Assembly (NCBI GenBank): GCA_021778845.1
Contig: JAJYBU010000014.1
Span: forward strand, 1-64,000
Direction of reading: 5' to 3'
Source of the DNA: Acidobacteriota bacterium
Lineage (GTDB): Bacteria > Acidobacteriota > Terriglobia > Terriglobales > Acidobacteriaceae
Length of the DNA: 64,000 nt
Shown: positions 26,618-34,462 of the stretch, one piece after another
How the letters are laid out: every line of letters begins with the position of its first letter
Position numbering within the stretch: position 1 is the first letter of the stretch
Program-made: the position numbers and the translations under genes
The notes under the pieces: generated by a model
Databases searched by the model: none
What the model was told of the DNA's origin: nothing
Seen by the model: the letters and a program-made list of their open reading frames with translations, nothing else

Positions 26618-27284
26618 CTAAGGACGCTTTTGGGGGAAGAGGTTCGAGCGGAGCCGTTCCAGGGCCCGGTAATAATGATGCCGCACATTTCCGAGGGGTT
26701 GACCGCTCTTTTCGGCAATCTCCCGGAAGCTGTATCCCTCGAAGAAGTGAAGCTCCAAGGTTTGCTGCTGATCCGAGGTTAGCTGCCTCCTCAACTTGTT
26801 TAGAATCGCTTTGCCATCCAGTTGGTCCGTCGATACTTCCGCGGCCGTGGGGCCTTGTCGTTGCTCATCCAGCGCCTCAAGCTTGTAGTGCTGCCGGAAG
26901 CTCAGATATCTTCTCCTGTCGATCGCTCGGTGGTACGTCACCTGAACGATCCAAGACACGGCGGTCGACTTCTGAGAATCGTAATGCTTCGCGCGCTCAA
27001 AGATGTACAGAAACACGTCCTGGCGAAGGTCGTCCGCCTCTGACTCGTCTCGAAGGATTCTCCAAGCGACATTGAAGACAACGCGGCCATGCCTGCGGAA
27101 CAGAAGGCTAAGGGCATCCTTCGAACCGCCTCCGACAGCCTCAAGCAATTCTTCATCTGAGCGCGAGTCTTCACTGCACCCTAACGGCTCAGACGCGATG
27201 GCTTCAACTGTTAAGCGCTGAGGCTCAGGTGAAATAGTTGACTCTGCAAGAGCTTTCGGAAGTTGGAGCGCCGCTTCACTCATG
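26618..27284 (-). CDS. ECF sigma factor controlling the receptor/isopeptidase operon
   Basis: A 221-aa sigma factor from ATG 27284 (GAGG 8-11 bp upstream); the open frame starts at 27394, but the added residues look non-coding. Region 2 reads LFRRHGRVVFNVAWRILRD, ADDLRQDVFLYIFERA and WIVQVTYHRAIDRRR. Region 4 reads LELHFFEGYSFREIAEKSG and GNVRHHYYRALERLR. It heads a four-gene - strand operon with its anti-sigma factor, receptor and isopeptidase, so it probably switches on that operon, and perhaps biosynthesis, when the peptide is detected. I could not define its promoter motif. Confidence 0.85.
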
Positions 27285-27369
27285 GCAAGCCTCGACAAAA
27301 ACTGACCTGATATGCAGCCACAAAGACACCCTTGGGAGCAATTCGCGTTTGATCCATGACCCGGAGTAT

Positions 27370-27415
27370 TACTCGGTGTATTGATGTTCAGCATCTGGCC
27401 ACACTCAAAATGTGG
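27370..27415 (+). promoter_or_regulatory. Box pair in front of XRE gene 1
   Basis: TACTCGGTGT at 27370-27379 and the palindrome CCACA-CTCAAAA-TGTGG at 27399-27415, which overlaps the GTG start at 27412. The same two elements occur with near-equal spacing in front of the second XRE gene (27683-27728). This suggests a shared operator and promoter, with repression by binding over the start codon. Confidence 0.5.
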
Positions 27416-27645
27416 CTACTCTACGGAAACTGTTCGGGAAGAGACTTCGCGCGTTCCGCAAAGAGCGGAACATGACGCAAGAGAAATTCGCCGAACTTCT
27501 CAACATCTCGGTGGATTTTCTGAGTTTAGTGGAACGCGGCCTGAACGCTCCCTCCTTTGAGTCCATTGAGGTTTTTTCGATCACTCTCGGAATTCCCGTA
27601 AGAGACTTCTTTGATTTCGCCCCGGAGAAGTCTTCCAAGGCGTAG
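27412..27645 (+). CDS. Small XRE-family HTH regulator
   Basis: A 77-aa protein that is almost entirely one Cro/C1-type helix-turn-helix (RLRAFRKERNMTQEKFAELL, SVDFLSLVERGLNAPSFESI). The first GTG at 27412 has no Shine-Dalgarno sequence and lies inside a palindrome, so the message may be leaderless or the gene autoregulated. It is divergent from the sigma factor gene with 128 bp between starts. It is probably a regulator of the conjugative element. It is not part of the lasso operon by direction. Confidence 0.75.
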   Translation: MATLRKLFGKRLRAFRKERNMTQEKFAELLNISVDFLSLVERGLNAPSFESIEVFSITLGIPVRDFFDFAPEKSSKA

Positions 27646-27682
27646 TTATCACCCAATGTACCGATACTATAACCCGTAGTTA

Positions 27683-27728
27683 TACTCGGTGTCATCAAGT
27701 AAGCCGCTTCGCCACACTTTGATGTGTG
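27683..27728 (+). promoter_or_regulatory. Box pair in front of XRE gene 2
   Basis: TACTCGGTGT at 27683-27692 and the palindrome CACAC-TTTGAT-GTGTG at 27713-27728, again overlapping the start codon (27726). Box-to-start spacing is 34 bp here against 33 bp in front of gene 1. Confidence 0.5.
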
Positions 27729-27947
27729 AAGCGGATAGAGCCGGTTCAGCCCAACTTCGGCATACGGATCAAGAAACTGCGGTTCGACTCGAACCTGAGT
27801 CAGCAGGATCTGGCGGAACTGTGTGAGTTATCCGTGGATCAAATCGCAAATATCGAGCGCGGCAAGAACTTCGCGGGCGAAACGACGGAGGCTGTCTTCC
27901 ACGTTGTCGAAGATGGCGTTATAGATACCCTTGCCCACCCACTTTGA
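27726..27947 (+). pseudogene. Second XRE regulator, truncated by a fusion to virB4 antisense
   Basis: The first ~50 residues are a good XRE helix-turn-helix (FGIRIKKLRFDSNLSQQDLA, LSVDQIANIERGKN). After about 27870 the frame reads the reverse strand of the virB4-like gene, so the last ~23 residues (ETTEAVFHVVEDG onward) are not native. A deletion joined the regulator's 5' part to the interior of virB4. The HTH part could still fold, so function is not excluded. Confidence 0.65.
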
Positions 27948-29666
27948 CAGATACCGGTCGAGCTTCTTCGGCAAAAACAGGTTGGAGAGACGGCGGTTCT
28001 CAGGATCGAGCAGGTACATATCCTGCACGGCCTTGTGAATCACATCGTCGTCTTCCGGTTCCAACTCCGCGCCACCATTGGCGAGCAAGAGCTTCACGAA
28101 CGAGTACAGGAACTTGATGTTGCTCTCGGTAGGCTCCAGCGCGAACGGGTTTATGCGCGGGCCATCTTTGCCGACGCGGTCTACGCGCCCGCCGTACAAC
28201 TCGACCACGCTCTCATAGCTGCCGCCGATGTCGAAGATGTAGGTGAATCCACCGTACTTCTGCTCCAGCGCGATGATCTGGTTCCCATGCACGCTTTTGC
28301 CGGTTCCGGTTGGCCCGAGGATGAGCATCACCCGCACGCCGTCCACATACACATCCTGAAAGAACGGCGTCCGTGTGCGCGTCTCGAAGATGTTCAGGTA
28401 CTCGGAATCGAGGTCCTCTGAGTGCGGGTGCCCGGTATGCGGAGCGAACACAGAGGAGAGCCGTGCATGATGGTCCTCAGCCAGCCACAGTGGGAAGACG
28501 TTGAACTTGTGGTTGCCAGGAAACATCGCATAGAAGGCAGACAGATTGCCCAGCGTCTCTTCCATCACCTGCGCTCGTGCATCGACGAAGATCCGATGCA
28601 CGGCGGGAACGATGTCCCTGAGTTGTTCCCGGCTGCGGCCTGCCAATAGCAGGCGCAGAGAGTATTCGCCTTGTGCTTTTTTATCGAGCGCACGGATGAC
28701 CTCGCTCAGGTCATCCACATTGCTGTTCGCCGCCTTCGCACCAGCTCCGGTTTCAAGCGAGGCCGTATCGCGTCCGCTCATCACGCGCGTCAGCACACCC
28801 ACCTTGAAGAACGAGATGAACTTTTCCTGGGCGTCGATCTCGCTTCGAGCCGCGGAGGTGGACTTCGCACGCCAGGTCGAGCACAGCACGCTATCGCAAT
28901 CGAGCGCGAGCAGACCGGAGAAAAGACAGGGGCGTGATGCCTCCGGCGTCGTCTTCAGCGAAAACATCTGCACGTAACGTTTGCCGACCTGCACGTGATC
29001 GCTGTGCCATGAGACCGGACTCTTGACGATCTGCCGGTCCACCCCGGTGTCGCTACGCAGCTCATCGCGGCTGGACCATTTCTCCAGATTGAACAAATGG
29101 CTGAGGAACTGGAAGGCTTCGGCCTTACCGAGTAGCTTCAGGCCAAGCGTATTGCCGAGATGCGACGCAAGAATGATCGCCGTCTTTTCGAGGTCCGCCA
29201 GCATCCGCGAGGTGTCGATGGCGTCTTCCTGTGGCTTCTTCTCGAACGCTTTGACCTTCGACGGCTCCAGCGTCAGGCACCAATGAAGGTCGACCCTGCG
29301 AAACGCTGCCGTCTTATTGAGATGGGCAAGCCTGTCAGAAGCGAACGTCTCCGTGACTTCATTCGCGTACCTGGCTTGCCGGGGAAGATCACAACCGGAC
29401 ATCACCCGCGTGTACTGATACAGACACGATCCTTCTGGCAGTCCGCGTAGCGAACCTTCGATGGCCCGCATCCGCGCATCGAGCTCCAGGTCGGTGACAC
29501 CCTCTTCATCAATCCCGATCAACGAGAACAGGCATCCGTAGCCGCCGCCTTTGAGCGCGAATATGCTCGGCCCAACGAATCGCGAGATCGGCACGATGCT
29601 GCAAGCCGCTCCGGCCTTCGCGAACCATGGTGTATGTCTGGATTGCTCAGTATTTGCGCGGGTCAT
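27828..29666 (-). CDS. virB4: VirB4/TraE-type conjugation ATPase, 3'-truncated
   Basis: A 612-aa remnant of a type IV secretion ATPase that is normally about 800 aa. The N-terminal CagE/TrbE/VirB domain (FALKGGGYGCLFSLIGIDEE, HWCLTLEPSKVKAFE) and a Walker A motif GPTGTGKS (451-458) are present. After FDNVEDSL near residue 595 the sequence switches to the reverse strand of the XRE gene and stops, so the Walker B and the rest of the RecA-like domain are missing. It cannot power transfer. Its start overlaps virB3 by 20 bp. The element has therefore lost conjugation even though its integrase is intact. Confidence 0.85.
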   Translation of the reverse strand: MTRANTEQSRHTPWFAKAGAACSIVPISRFVGPSIFALKGGGYGCLFSLIGIDEEGVTDLELDARMRAIEGSLRGLPEGSCLYQYTRVMSGCDLPRQARYANEVTETFASDRLAHLNKTAAFRRVDLHWCLTLEPSKVKAFEKKPQEDAIDTSRMLADLEKTAIILASHLGNTLGLKLLGKAEAFQFLSHLFNLEKWSSRDELRSDTGVDRQIVKSPVSWHSDHVQVGKRYVQMFSLKTTPEASRPCLFSGLLALDCDSVLCSTWRAKSTSAARSEIDAQEKFISFFKVGVLTRVMSGRDTASLETGAGAKAANSNVDDLSEVIRALDKKAQGEYSLRLLLAGRSREQLRDIVPAVHRIFVDARAQVMEETLGNLSAFYAMFPGNHKFNVFPLWLAEDHHARLSSVFAPHTGHPHSEDLDSEYLNIFETRTRTPFFQDVYVDGVRVMLILGPTGTGKSVHGNQIIALEQKYGGFTYIFDIGGSYESVVELYGGRVDRVGKDGPRINPFALEPTESNIKFLYSFVKLLLANGGAELEPEDDDVIHKAVQDMYLLDPENRRLSNLFLPKKLDRYLSKWVGKGIYNAIFDNVEDSLRRFAREVLAALDICDLIHG

Positions 29667-29916
29667 AGTAACTCCTCTGGTTGAGGCTCAGGCCCCAGAG
29701 CTGGAACATCTTTGGGTGTTTACGGACGATCAACCACGCCCCGCCTGCCATCATCGGAAAGCTGACGATTGCCAGCAATCGAAACCCAACGAGGAAAACC
29801 GTTACCGTGACGAATATGATCGCCATCCATGCTGTGAGGTCGAGACCGAGCTTGGCTCTCGGACGATTCAGCGCTTGATTGATGGGTAACGGCTCTCCCC
29901 GCTTGGTTGTGTGCAT
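29647..29916 (-). CDS. virB3: VirB3-like inner-membrane protein of type IV secretion
   Basis: An 89-aa protein with two hydrophobic segments (WMAIIFVTVTVFLVGF and LLAIVSFPMMAGGAWLIV) and the conserved VirB3 ending NQRSYYDPRKY. VirB3 partners VirB4 at the inner membrane. It overlaps virB4 at its 3' end and begins 7 bp after virB2, so the three form one operon. The ATG at 29916 fits the family start (TKRGEPLPINQALNRP). Confidence 0.8.
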   Translation of the reverse strand: MHTTKRGEPLPINQALNRPRAKLGLDLTAWMAIIFVTVTVFLVGFRLLAIVSFPMMAGGAWLIVRKHPKMFQLWGLSLNQRSYYDPRKY

Positions 29917-29923
29917 GTTGGCC

Positions 29924-30307
29924 TCACATCGACTGGCCGGTGAGCGAGTCAATCCAACCTGCACCCCATCCGAGCACGCCTGCACCAAACAGCGCGCCGA
30001 ATAGACCTGGAATAGCGTCCTGAAACCTCCCCGACATCATGCGGATGCCGGCGAAGATCAGCCCGCCAAGACAGATGACCGCACCGGCGTACATGGCGAA
30101 GGTCTTGAAGGTTGCCATCAAGGTAGTTGCCCCGGAGAAGTCCATCGTTCCCTGGGCGTGAGCAACGCCCGAGAGCGCTAGCGCAAACAGAGCCGGCGCT
30201 ACTGCGCGCGCTGCACACAGTAGGTTTCGGTGGGAGAAGGGCTGCGCCAATCGCTTGGCAAGGTGGGCTTTGCTGCTGGGGATGATCTCACGGTATCTAC
30301 GGGACAT
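29924..30307 (-). CDS. virB2: VirB2/TrbC-like pilin
   Basis: About 127 aa. A long signal peptide region ends in ALFALALSGVAHA. The mature part has two hydrophobic helices (TFAMYAGAVICLGGLIFAGI, GLFGALFGAGVLGWGAGWI) as in TrbC/VirB2 pilins that form the conjugative pilus. The ATG at 30307 has GGAGG six bases upstream; a GTG at 30313 overlaps that site and is less likely. It is the first gene of the virB2-virB3-virB4 operon, with the 34-bp site at 30388-30421 upstream. Confidence 0.85.
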   Translation of the reverse strand: MSRRYREIIPSSKAHLAKRLAQPFSHRNLLCAARAVAPALFALALSGVAHAQGTMDFSGATTLMATFKTFAMYAGAVICLGGLIFAGIRMMSGRFQDAIPGLFGALFGAGVLGWGAGWIDSLTGQSM

Positions 30308-30387
30308 CGGCACCTCCGTCGACTGGTCTCAGTCGGGAATATGCCGTGATGATTGGGCCAGCGCTATGCTCGCGTCCAATACGTATT

Positions 30388-30421
30388 ATTTATCGGGTGA
30401 TAGCTCCGAAGTATCACCTCG
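30388..30421 (-). promoter_or_regulatory. 34-bp operator-like site upstream of virB2
   Basis: Read on the - strand this is CGAGGTGATA-N10-ATCACCCGATAAAT, with dyad GGTGAT-N11-ATCACC. The same site occurs in front of the excisionase-like gene (31635-31668), differing only in the N10. Both are followed by GTATTRGAC, which could contain the -10. The inverted repeat with an 11-bp spacer and the LysR gene between the sites suggest a LysR-type binding site. Confidence 0.65.
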
Positions 30422-30448
30422 TTCTATCTCGTACCAATGCTTCAACTT

Positions 30449-31459
30449 CTAACCGATGAGCGTCATCTGGACCGGTCCATCTTTCGTACGTTGCGCAGGA
30501 CGCTTTCCGTTTGCGATGGAGGCTTGTACGGAGATGGCTACTTTGTTGGGTGCCGTCTCTTTGCCATGCTGAGGGAACTGCTTCATGAGCCGCTTGACCA
30601 GGATCGGAATGGTCTTCGGATGACGCACTTTGTGATAGATCAACGCTGTATCCACGGTCCAATCCACGCCGGCAATAGGGCGGATCGTCAACTCTTCATC
30701 GAGGTTTGTTCCTTCTCGAATCAACGCGAAGCCGTGCCCCCCTTTGACCAGCGTTTGCATCTCTGAAGGGTGAGAGGCACAGGAGTACTCTCCAAGCTGC
30801 ACCCCGGCGTCGCTGAGGAGTTCGAGCAGCCGCTGGTGAGCATCGGGATGTCGTCGTGGGTGATAGAGAACTGCAAGATTGCCCTGCAAGTCAGAGGTCT
30901 GTAAAGAGGCTTTCGCAGCGAGCGGATCGTCTCGCCGCAAGCAGACAACGAGCCGGTCTCGCCGCAGCTCTTCGATGCGTAACTCCGGATGCCGGAAGGG
31001 CAACGTCACAAAGGCCGCATCAACCGTTCCCGACACAACTTCTTCCGCCAGATGCGCCGTGTCTCCATGTGTGGGCCGTACAGGGCAGACGGGAAGGATC
31101 TCTTTGTGTAGATCGCAGAAGGCGCGAAACAAGCTGTGATCGACCAGCGGAGTGCATCCGAATCGAACGGAACTAACTTCACCGCGCTCAATCGCGATGA
31201 GTGCATCGAGCACTTCATCGCGTGTCTCCAGCAGGAACCGGGCTAAGACCTTGAATGCAACTCCAGTGTCGGTGGGCCGAATACGCCCGCCCTTCATCTT
31301 GCGGAAGAGACGAAGCGAAGCGTTCTCCTGGAACTGTCGAGCCTGAACGCTGAGGTTGGGTTGTGCAGTGCGCAACTCTTCCGCAGCAGCCCGGAATCCC
31401 TGTCTCTCCAGGATCGTCAGCAAATATCTGAAATGGCGAAGCTCGGCCCATTCATACAT
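30449..31459 (-). CDS. LysR-family transcriptional regulator
   Basis: A 336-aa regulator from ATG 31459 (MYEWAELRHFRYLL); the frame is open 30 codons further upstream. The N-terminal winged HTH (ERQGFRAAAEELRTAQPNLS, QARQFQENASLRLFRKMKGG) is followed by a LysR substrate-binding domain (about 95-300). It has a ~30-residue basic C-terminal extension. It lies between two copies of one operator-like site that front the virB operon and the xis/int genes, so it is the likely switch for transfer and excision. Related LysR genes are common next to integrases on acidobacterial elements; ligand unknown. Confidence 0.85.
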   Translation of the reverse strand: MYEWAELRHFRYLLTILERQGFRAAAEELRTAQPNLSVQARQFQENASLRLFRKMKGGRIRPTDTGVAFKVLARFLLETRDEVLDALIAIERGEVSSVRFGCTPLVDHSLFRAFCDLHKEILPVCPVRPTHGDTAHLAEEVVSGTVDAAFVTLPFRHPELRIEELRRDRLVVCLRRDDPLAAKASLQTSDLQGNLAVLYHPRRHPDAHQRLLELLSDAGVQLGEYSCASHPSEMQTLVKGGHGFALIREGTNLDEELTIRPIAGVDWTVDTALIYHKVRHPKTIPILVKRLMKQFPQHGKETAPNKVAISVQASIANGKRPAQRTKDGPVQMTLIG

Positions 31460-31634
31460 AAGGCACCGCTCGACAAGAAGTAGTAGCGCTCTCGACTCGA
31501 CTCCAAACGAGCGGGTTAACCGCGTCTCCGCCTGTGGAAATTCTGTCAACTTGAACTCCGGTTATCAACAGAAAAGTCGATTTTGGCCATAATTACGCCA
31601 CGCGGCGGGATGCCTGCTTTCGGCGAAGTTCCCC

Positions 31635-31668
31635 CGAGGTGATATCTGAAACGCATCACCCGATAAAT
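31635..31668 (+). promoter_or_regulatory. 34-bp operator-like site upstream of the excisionase-like gene
   Basis: CGAGGTGATA-N10-ATCACCCGATAAAT, identical outside N10 to the site at 30388-30421 and in the same orientation relative to the gene it precedes. AGTATTAGAC follows. The start of the downstream gene is about 93 bp away. It also lies 176 bp upstream of the divergent lysR start and could serve autoregulation. Confidence 0.65.
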
Positions 31669-31760
31669 GGAAAGTATTAGACAGGACTCTTCTGTCAAGA
31701 GAGGCTAGGCACATTTCCCGGTATCTTCCGATGCCGTCATTTCACGTTTGGAGATGCTGT

Positions 31761-32000
31761 ATGGCTCTCGTCGCAAGTGTTCAGCAAATGCCTTCCAGGG
31801 ATGTGCTTCTCACCGCTGATGACGTTGCCCAACGGCTGAACGTCACGAAGGATTGGGTCTGGGATCACTCCTCACGCAAGGCTCCTTATCTACCTGTCAT
31901 TCGCATGAGCGATGGCGTACTTCGTTATCGCCTGAGCGAGGTTGAAGAGTTCGTCAGCGAACGGGAACGCCTCTCTGTGATCCGCAGGAAACACCGCTAA
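31761..32000 (+). CDS. Excisionase/MerR-type HTH_17 protein
   Basis: A 79-aa protein from ATG 31761 (GGAG 9 bp upstream); another ATG at 31731 is in frame. It has a MerR/Xis-like winged helix (LLTADDVAQRLNVTKDWVWD, then YLPVIRMSDGVLRYRLSEVE). Such proteins bend att DNA for excision. It lies 64 bp before the integrase gene in the same direction, and the LysR-type site is upstream. Confidence 0.8.
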   Translation: MALVASVQQMPSRDVLLTADDVAQRLNVTKDWVWDHSSRKAPYLPVIRMSDGVLRYRLSEVEEFVSERERLSVIRRKHR

Positions 32001-32064
32001 ACAAGACGAAACCGCAGTAAAATGGAGGCGCCCGCTTGTTTCCCCCCACAGAACTGAGGAACCA

Positions 32065-33444
32065 ATGGGTAAGTCGTATCAAAAGGGCTGGGTCTCGATT
32101 CGCGGGAAAAAATGGTACGGGTACTTTCGCCGGACCGCTTTGGATGCGGAGACCAATGAACCGAAGACAGTCTCGATTCCCGTCGCGCTCGGTCTGAAGT
32201 CGGAGATGACCAAGACTCAGGCGCGACAGAAACTGGAAAGCGAGATTGTCAGACGTACCGGGCAGACCATCGAAGACGGAACCGTAAAAAACGGGACTGT
32301 GACCTTCGGATGGTTTGTTCGCAACCGTTATCTGCCACTGAAAGAGGCGGACTGGAGAGAAGAGACGGCCAAGGTCAAGAAGTATTTGATTCAGGCTGAC
32401 CTCGTGGATGAGTTTGAAGCGATCCGCTTGGAGAACTTCGACAAGTTCACTCTACAGAGCCACCTCAATCGGCTGGCCAAAACCCATTCCAAGGACAGAG
32501 TCTTGCAGATTCGCTCCTACATGCGGGCCATCTTCGCCGAGGCAGTCGATCAGGACTTCCTCTCGAAAGACCCTGCGCGTATGGTCAAGCCTCCGGCGAA
32601 CCTTCGTGAGGTCGATAAAACGACCTTATCGTGGGATCAGTTACGGGCGGCTTTGGCGAAGCTTGGCGAGTTGAGCCTACGGGACTGGATTCTGATCAAG
32701 CTCGACATGTCGAATGCGCTTCGGCCCAGCGAGTTATTCCCGCTGCGCTGGCGGTGCTTCGATGAAGGGAAGCACGTTCTTGATATTCAGGAGACGGTCT
32801 ACAAGGGCAAGGTTCGTCCGTATGGCAAGACGAAAGGAAGCCTGGCCAAGGTTCCTGTCGCCAGGGTACTGGCGGAGGAACTGGTGGAATGGCGATTCCA
32901 ACTGACGAAGGAAGGTAAGGACACATCACCGGATGCCTTCATGTTTCCGGGACGGTTTGGCGGTCCGATGGATTCGAGCAACTATCGCAAGCGAGTCCTG
33001 CACAAACTGGCTGAGGAACTGGATCTGCCGAAGCTGACGTTCCAGGTCATCCGCCGCACCATTGCCACGCTTGGCAAGACCAAAGGTCACGTCAAGGACA
33101 TTCAGGGCATCATGCGGCACACGAAGGCTTCGACAACGACCGATGTCTATATGCAGTCGTTGGAGCCTGAGGTTCGGACCGCCATCAACTCGATCTATGA
33201 CGAGTTGGTGGGCAACGGTACGGATGGACCTGCAACGGACAGGCCTCGGACGGCTTCAGGAAGTTCTCGCTCGGAGAGCGAGAATCCTGTCGCCGCCGTG
33301 GCACAGGAGAGTTCCGAGAGGGCTCACCGCGCGACCGTAGAACGTACGGAGACGACCGAGGCGAAGCCGGCTCGTGGTGTGATTTTGGAATTTGCGACAA
33401 GGATGCGACAAAGTCGCGGAAGGGAGGTGCTTCTAAATGATTGA
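32065..33444 (+). CDS. int: Tyrosine site-specific integrase
   Basis: A 459-aa phage-type integrase. An AP2-like/SAM-like arm- and core-binding region (about 75-180) precedes a catalytic domain with Arg220 (NALRPSELFPLRW), Arg330 (FQVIRRT; the box-II His is replaced, apparently as usual in this subgroup), His352 (MRHTKAS) and nucleophile Tyr362 (TTDVYMQS). The C-terminal ~80 residues are an unstructured Ser/Glu/Arg-rich tail. The stop is 6 bp from the 3' end of tRNA-Ala, the classical arrangement for elements that integrate into a tRNA 3' end. Apparently intact. Confidence 0.92.
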   Translation: MGKSYQKGWVSIRGKKWYGYFRRTALDAETNEPKTVSIPVALGLKSEMTKTQARQKLESEIVRRTGQTIEDGTVKNGTVTFGWFVRNRYLPLKEADWREETAKVKKYLIQADLVDEFEAIRLENFDKFTLQSHLNRLAKTHSKDRVLQIRSYMRAIFAEAVDQDFLSKDPARMVKPPANLREVDKTTLSWDQLRAALAKLGELSLRDWILIKLDMSNALRPSELFPLRWRCFDEGKHVLDIQETVYKGKVRPYGKTKGSLAKVPVARVLAEELVEWRFQLTKEGKDTSPDAFMFPGRFGGPMDSSNYRKRVLHKLAEELDLPKLTFQVIRRTIATLGKTKGHVKDIQGIMRHTKASTTTDVYMQSLEPEVRTAINSIYDELVGNGTDGPATDRPRTASGSSRSESENPVAAVAQESSERAHRATVERTETTEAKPARGVILEFATRMRQSRGREVLLND

Positions 33445-33450
33445 AATGAT

Positions 33451-33526
33451 TGGTGGACCTGATCGGGATCGAACCGATGACCTCTTCCATGCCATGGAAG
33501 CGCGCTCCCAGCTGCGCCACAGGCCC
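33451..33526 (-). tRNA. tRNA-Ala (anticodon GGC)
   Basis: A 76-nt cloverleaf with encoded CCA. The acceptor stem GGGCCTG pairs with CAGGTCC and includes the G3-U70 pair that marks tRNA-Ala. The anticodon arm CTTCC-ATGGCAT-GGAAG has GGC at positions 34-36. The T arm TCGGTTCGATCCCGA is normal. Its 3' end faces the integrase gene, so it is probably the attachment site. The tRNA is complete, meaning the element carries the sequence restoring the 3' end. Confidence 0.95.
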
Positions 33527-33793
33527 ACTCTCTAGGAAGGACTTCTCTATTCTCTCGGATGCGCGCCGGCAAGTCAAACCAAGCTTACGGAACAAAGCGT
33601 CAACTTGCGGGGCCTAACCGTGGCAGAGCGGGCGAGGGGTCGTCTGGCTGCAGGGCAGCGGGCGTTCCAGTTTGACGAGTTTGGGGCTGCGCACAGGGAT
33701 CTGGCTGGACGGCGCTGGACAGAGGATAGAGTCAGCGCCTACTTTAAAGAGCATTCGCGGAATGGGGCACTCCAGCCGCAAGCGGGGACAGCA

Positions 33794-34462
33794 ATGAGCG
33801 ATCTGGCAAGCGCGATCGGAATCCGGGCAGACGAGCAGGACCTCGTCGCGGAACTGAAGGCTGGGTCAGAGCAGGCGTTTGCCCTCTTGCTGGCGCAATA
33901 CAGTCATCCTATCTATTCGCTGATCGCACGCAGTCTGCGCGATCCGGCGGATGCCGCCGACGTGACCCAGGAGGTATTTGTCAAGGTCTTCCGCAACATC
34001 TCCAGCTTCCATGGCGAGGCGAGCCTGCGGACGTGGATCTACCGGATTGCGCTGCATGAGGCCAGCAACCAGCGGCGCTGGTGGAGCCGTCATAAGCAGC
34101 AGGAATTGACCATCGACGAACAACTGGAGAATGACGAAGGGGAGACCTTCTGCATGGCCGACGCGCTGGCGGCACGCGGGGCTTCACCTTACGAGTGTGC
34201 GGCCCACGCACAGCTTGGGGAACGAATTATCGCTGCGCTGCGTACTCTCCCTGAGGCGTTTCGTGAGGTGGTTGTGCTGCGAGAGATTGAAGGCTTTGGA
34301 TACGAAGAGATTGCGGAGATGCTGGATGTAAATCTGGGCACAGTGAAGAGCCGACTGATGCGTGGCCGTGCTGCCTTGCGCGAGGCTTTGCGTGATGAAG
34401 CAGTTGCAGCTAAGGTTTCGGGCATTCGCAAAGCAGAGAGCCTGCGTGGGGTAACGCCATGA
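33794..34462 (+). CDS. RpoE-like ECF sigma factor
   Basis: A 222-aa sigma factor from ATG 33794 (GGGGA upstream); the frame is open from 33605 but only this start fits the family. Region 2 is at about 35-105 (YSLIARSLRDPADAADVTQE, RTWIYRIALHEASNQRRWW). Region 4 is at about 155-205 (LPEAFREVVVLREIEGFGYE, LGTVKSRLMRGRAALRE). The next gene overlaps by ATGA and encodes a zinc-finger anti-sigma factor. A typical chromosomal envelope-stress pair, distinct from the lasso-linked pair at 25.3-27.3 kb. Confidence 0.9.
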   Translation: MSDLASAIGIRADEQDLVAELKAGSEQAFALLLAQYSHPIYSLIARSLRDPADAADVTQEVFVKVFRNISSFHGEASLRTWIYRIALHEASNQRRWWSRHKQQELTIDEQLENDEGETFCMADALAARGASPYECAAHAQLGERIIAALRTLPEAFREVVVLREIEGFGYEEIAEMLDVNLGTVKSRLMRGRAALREALRDEAVAAKVSGIRKAESLRGVTP

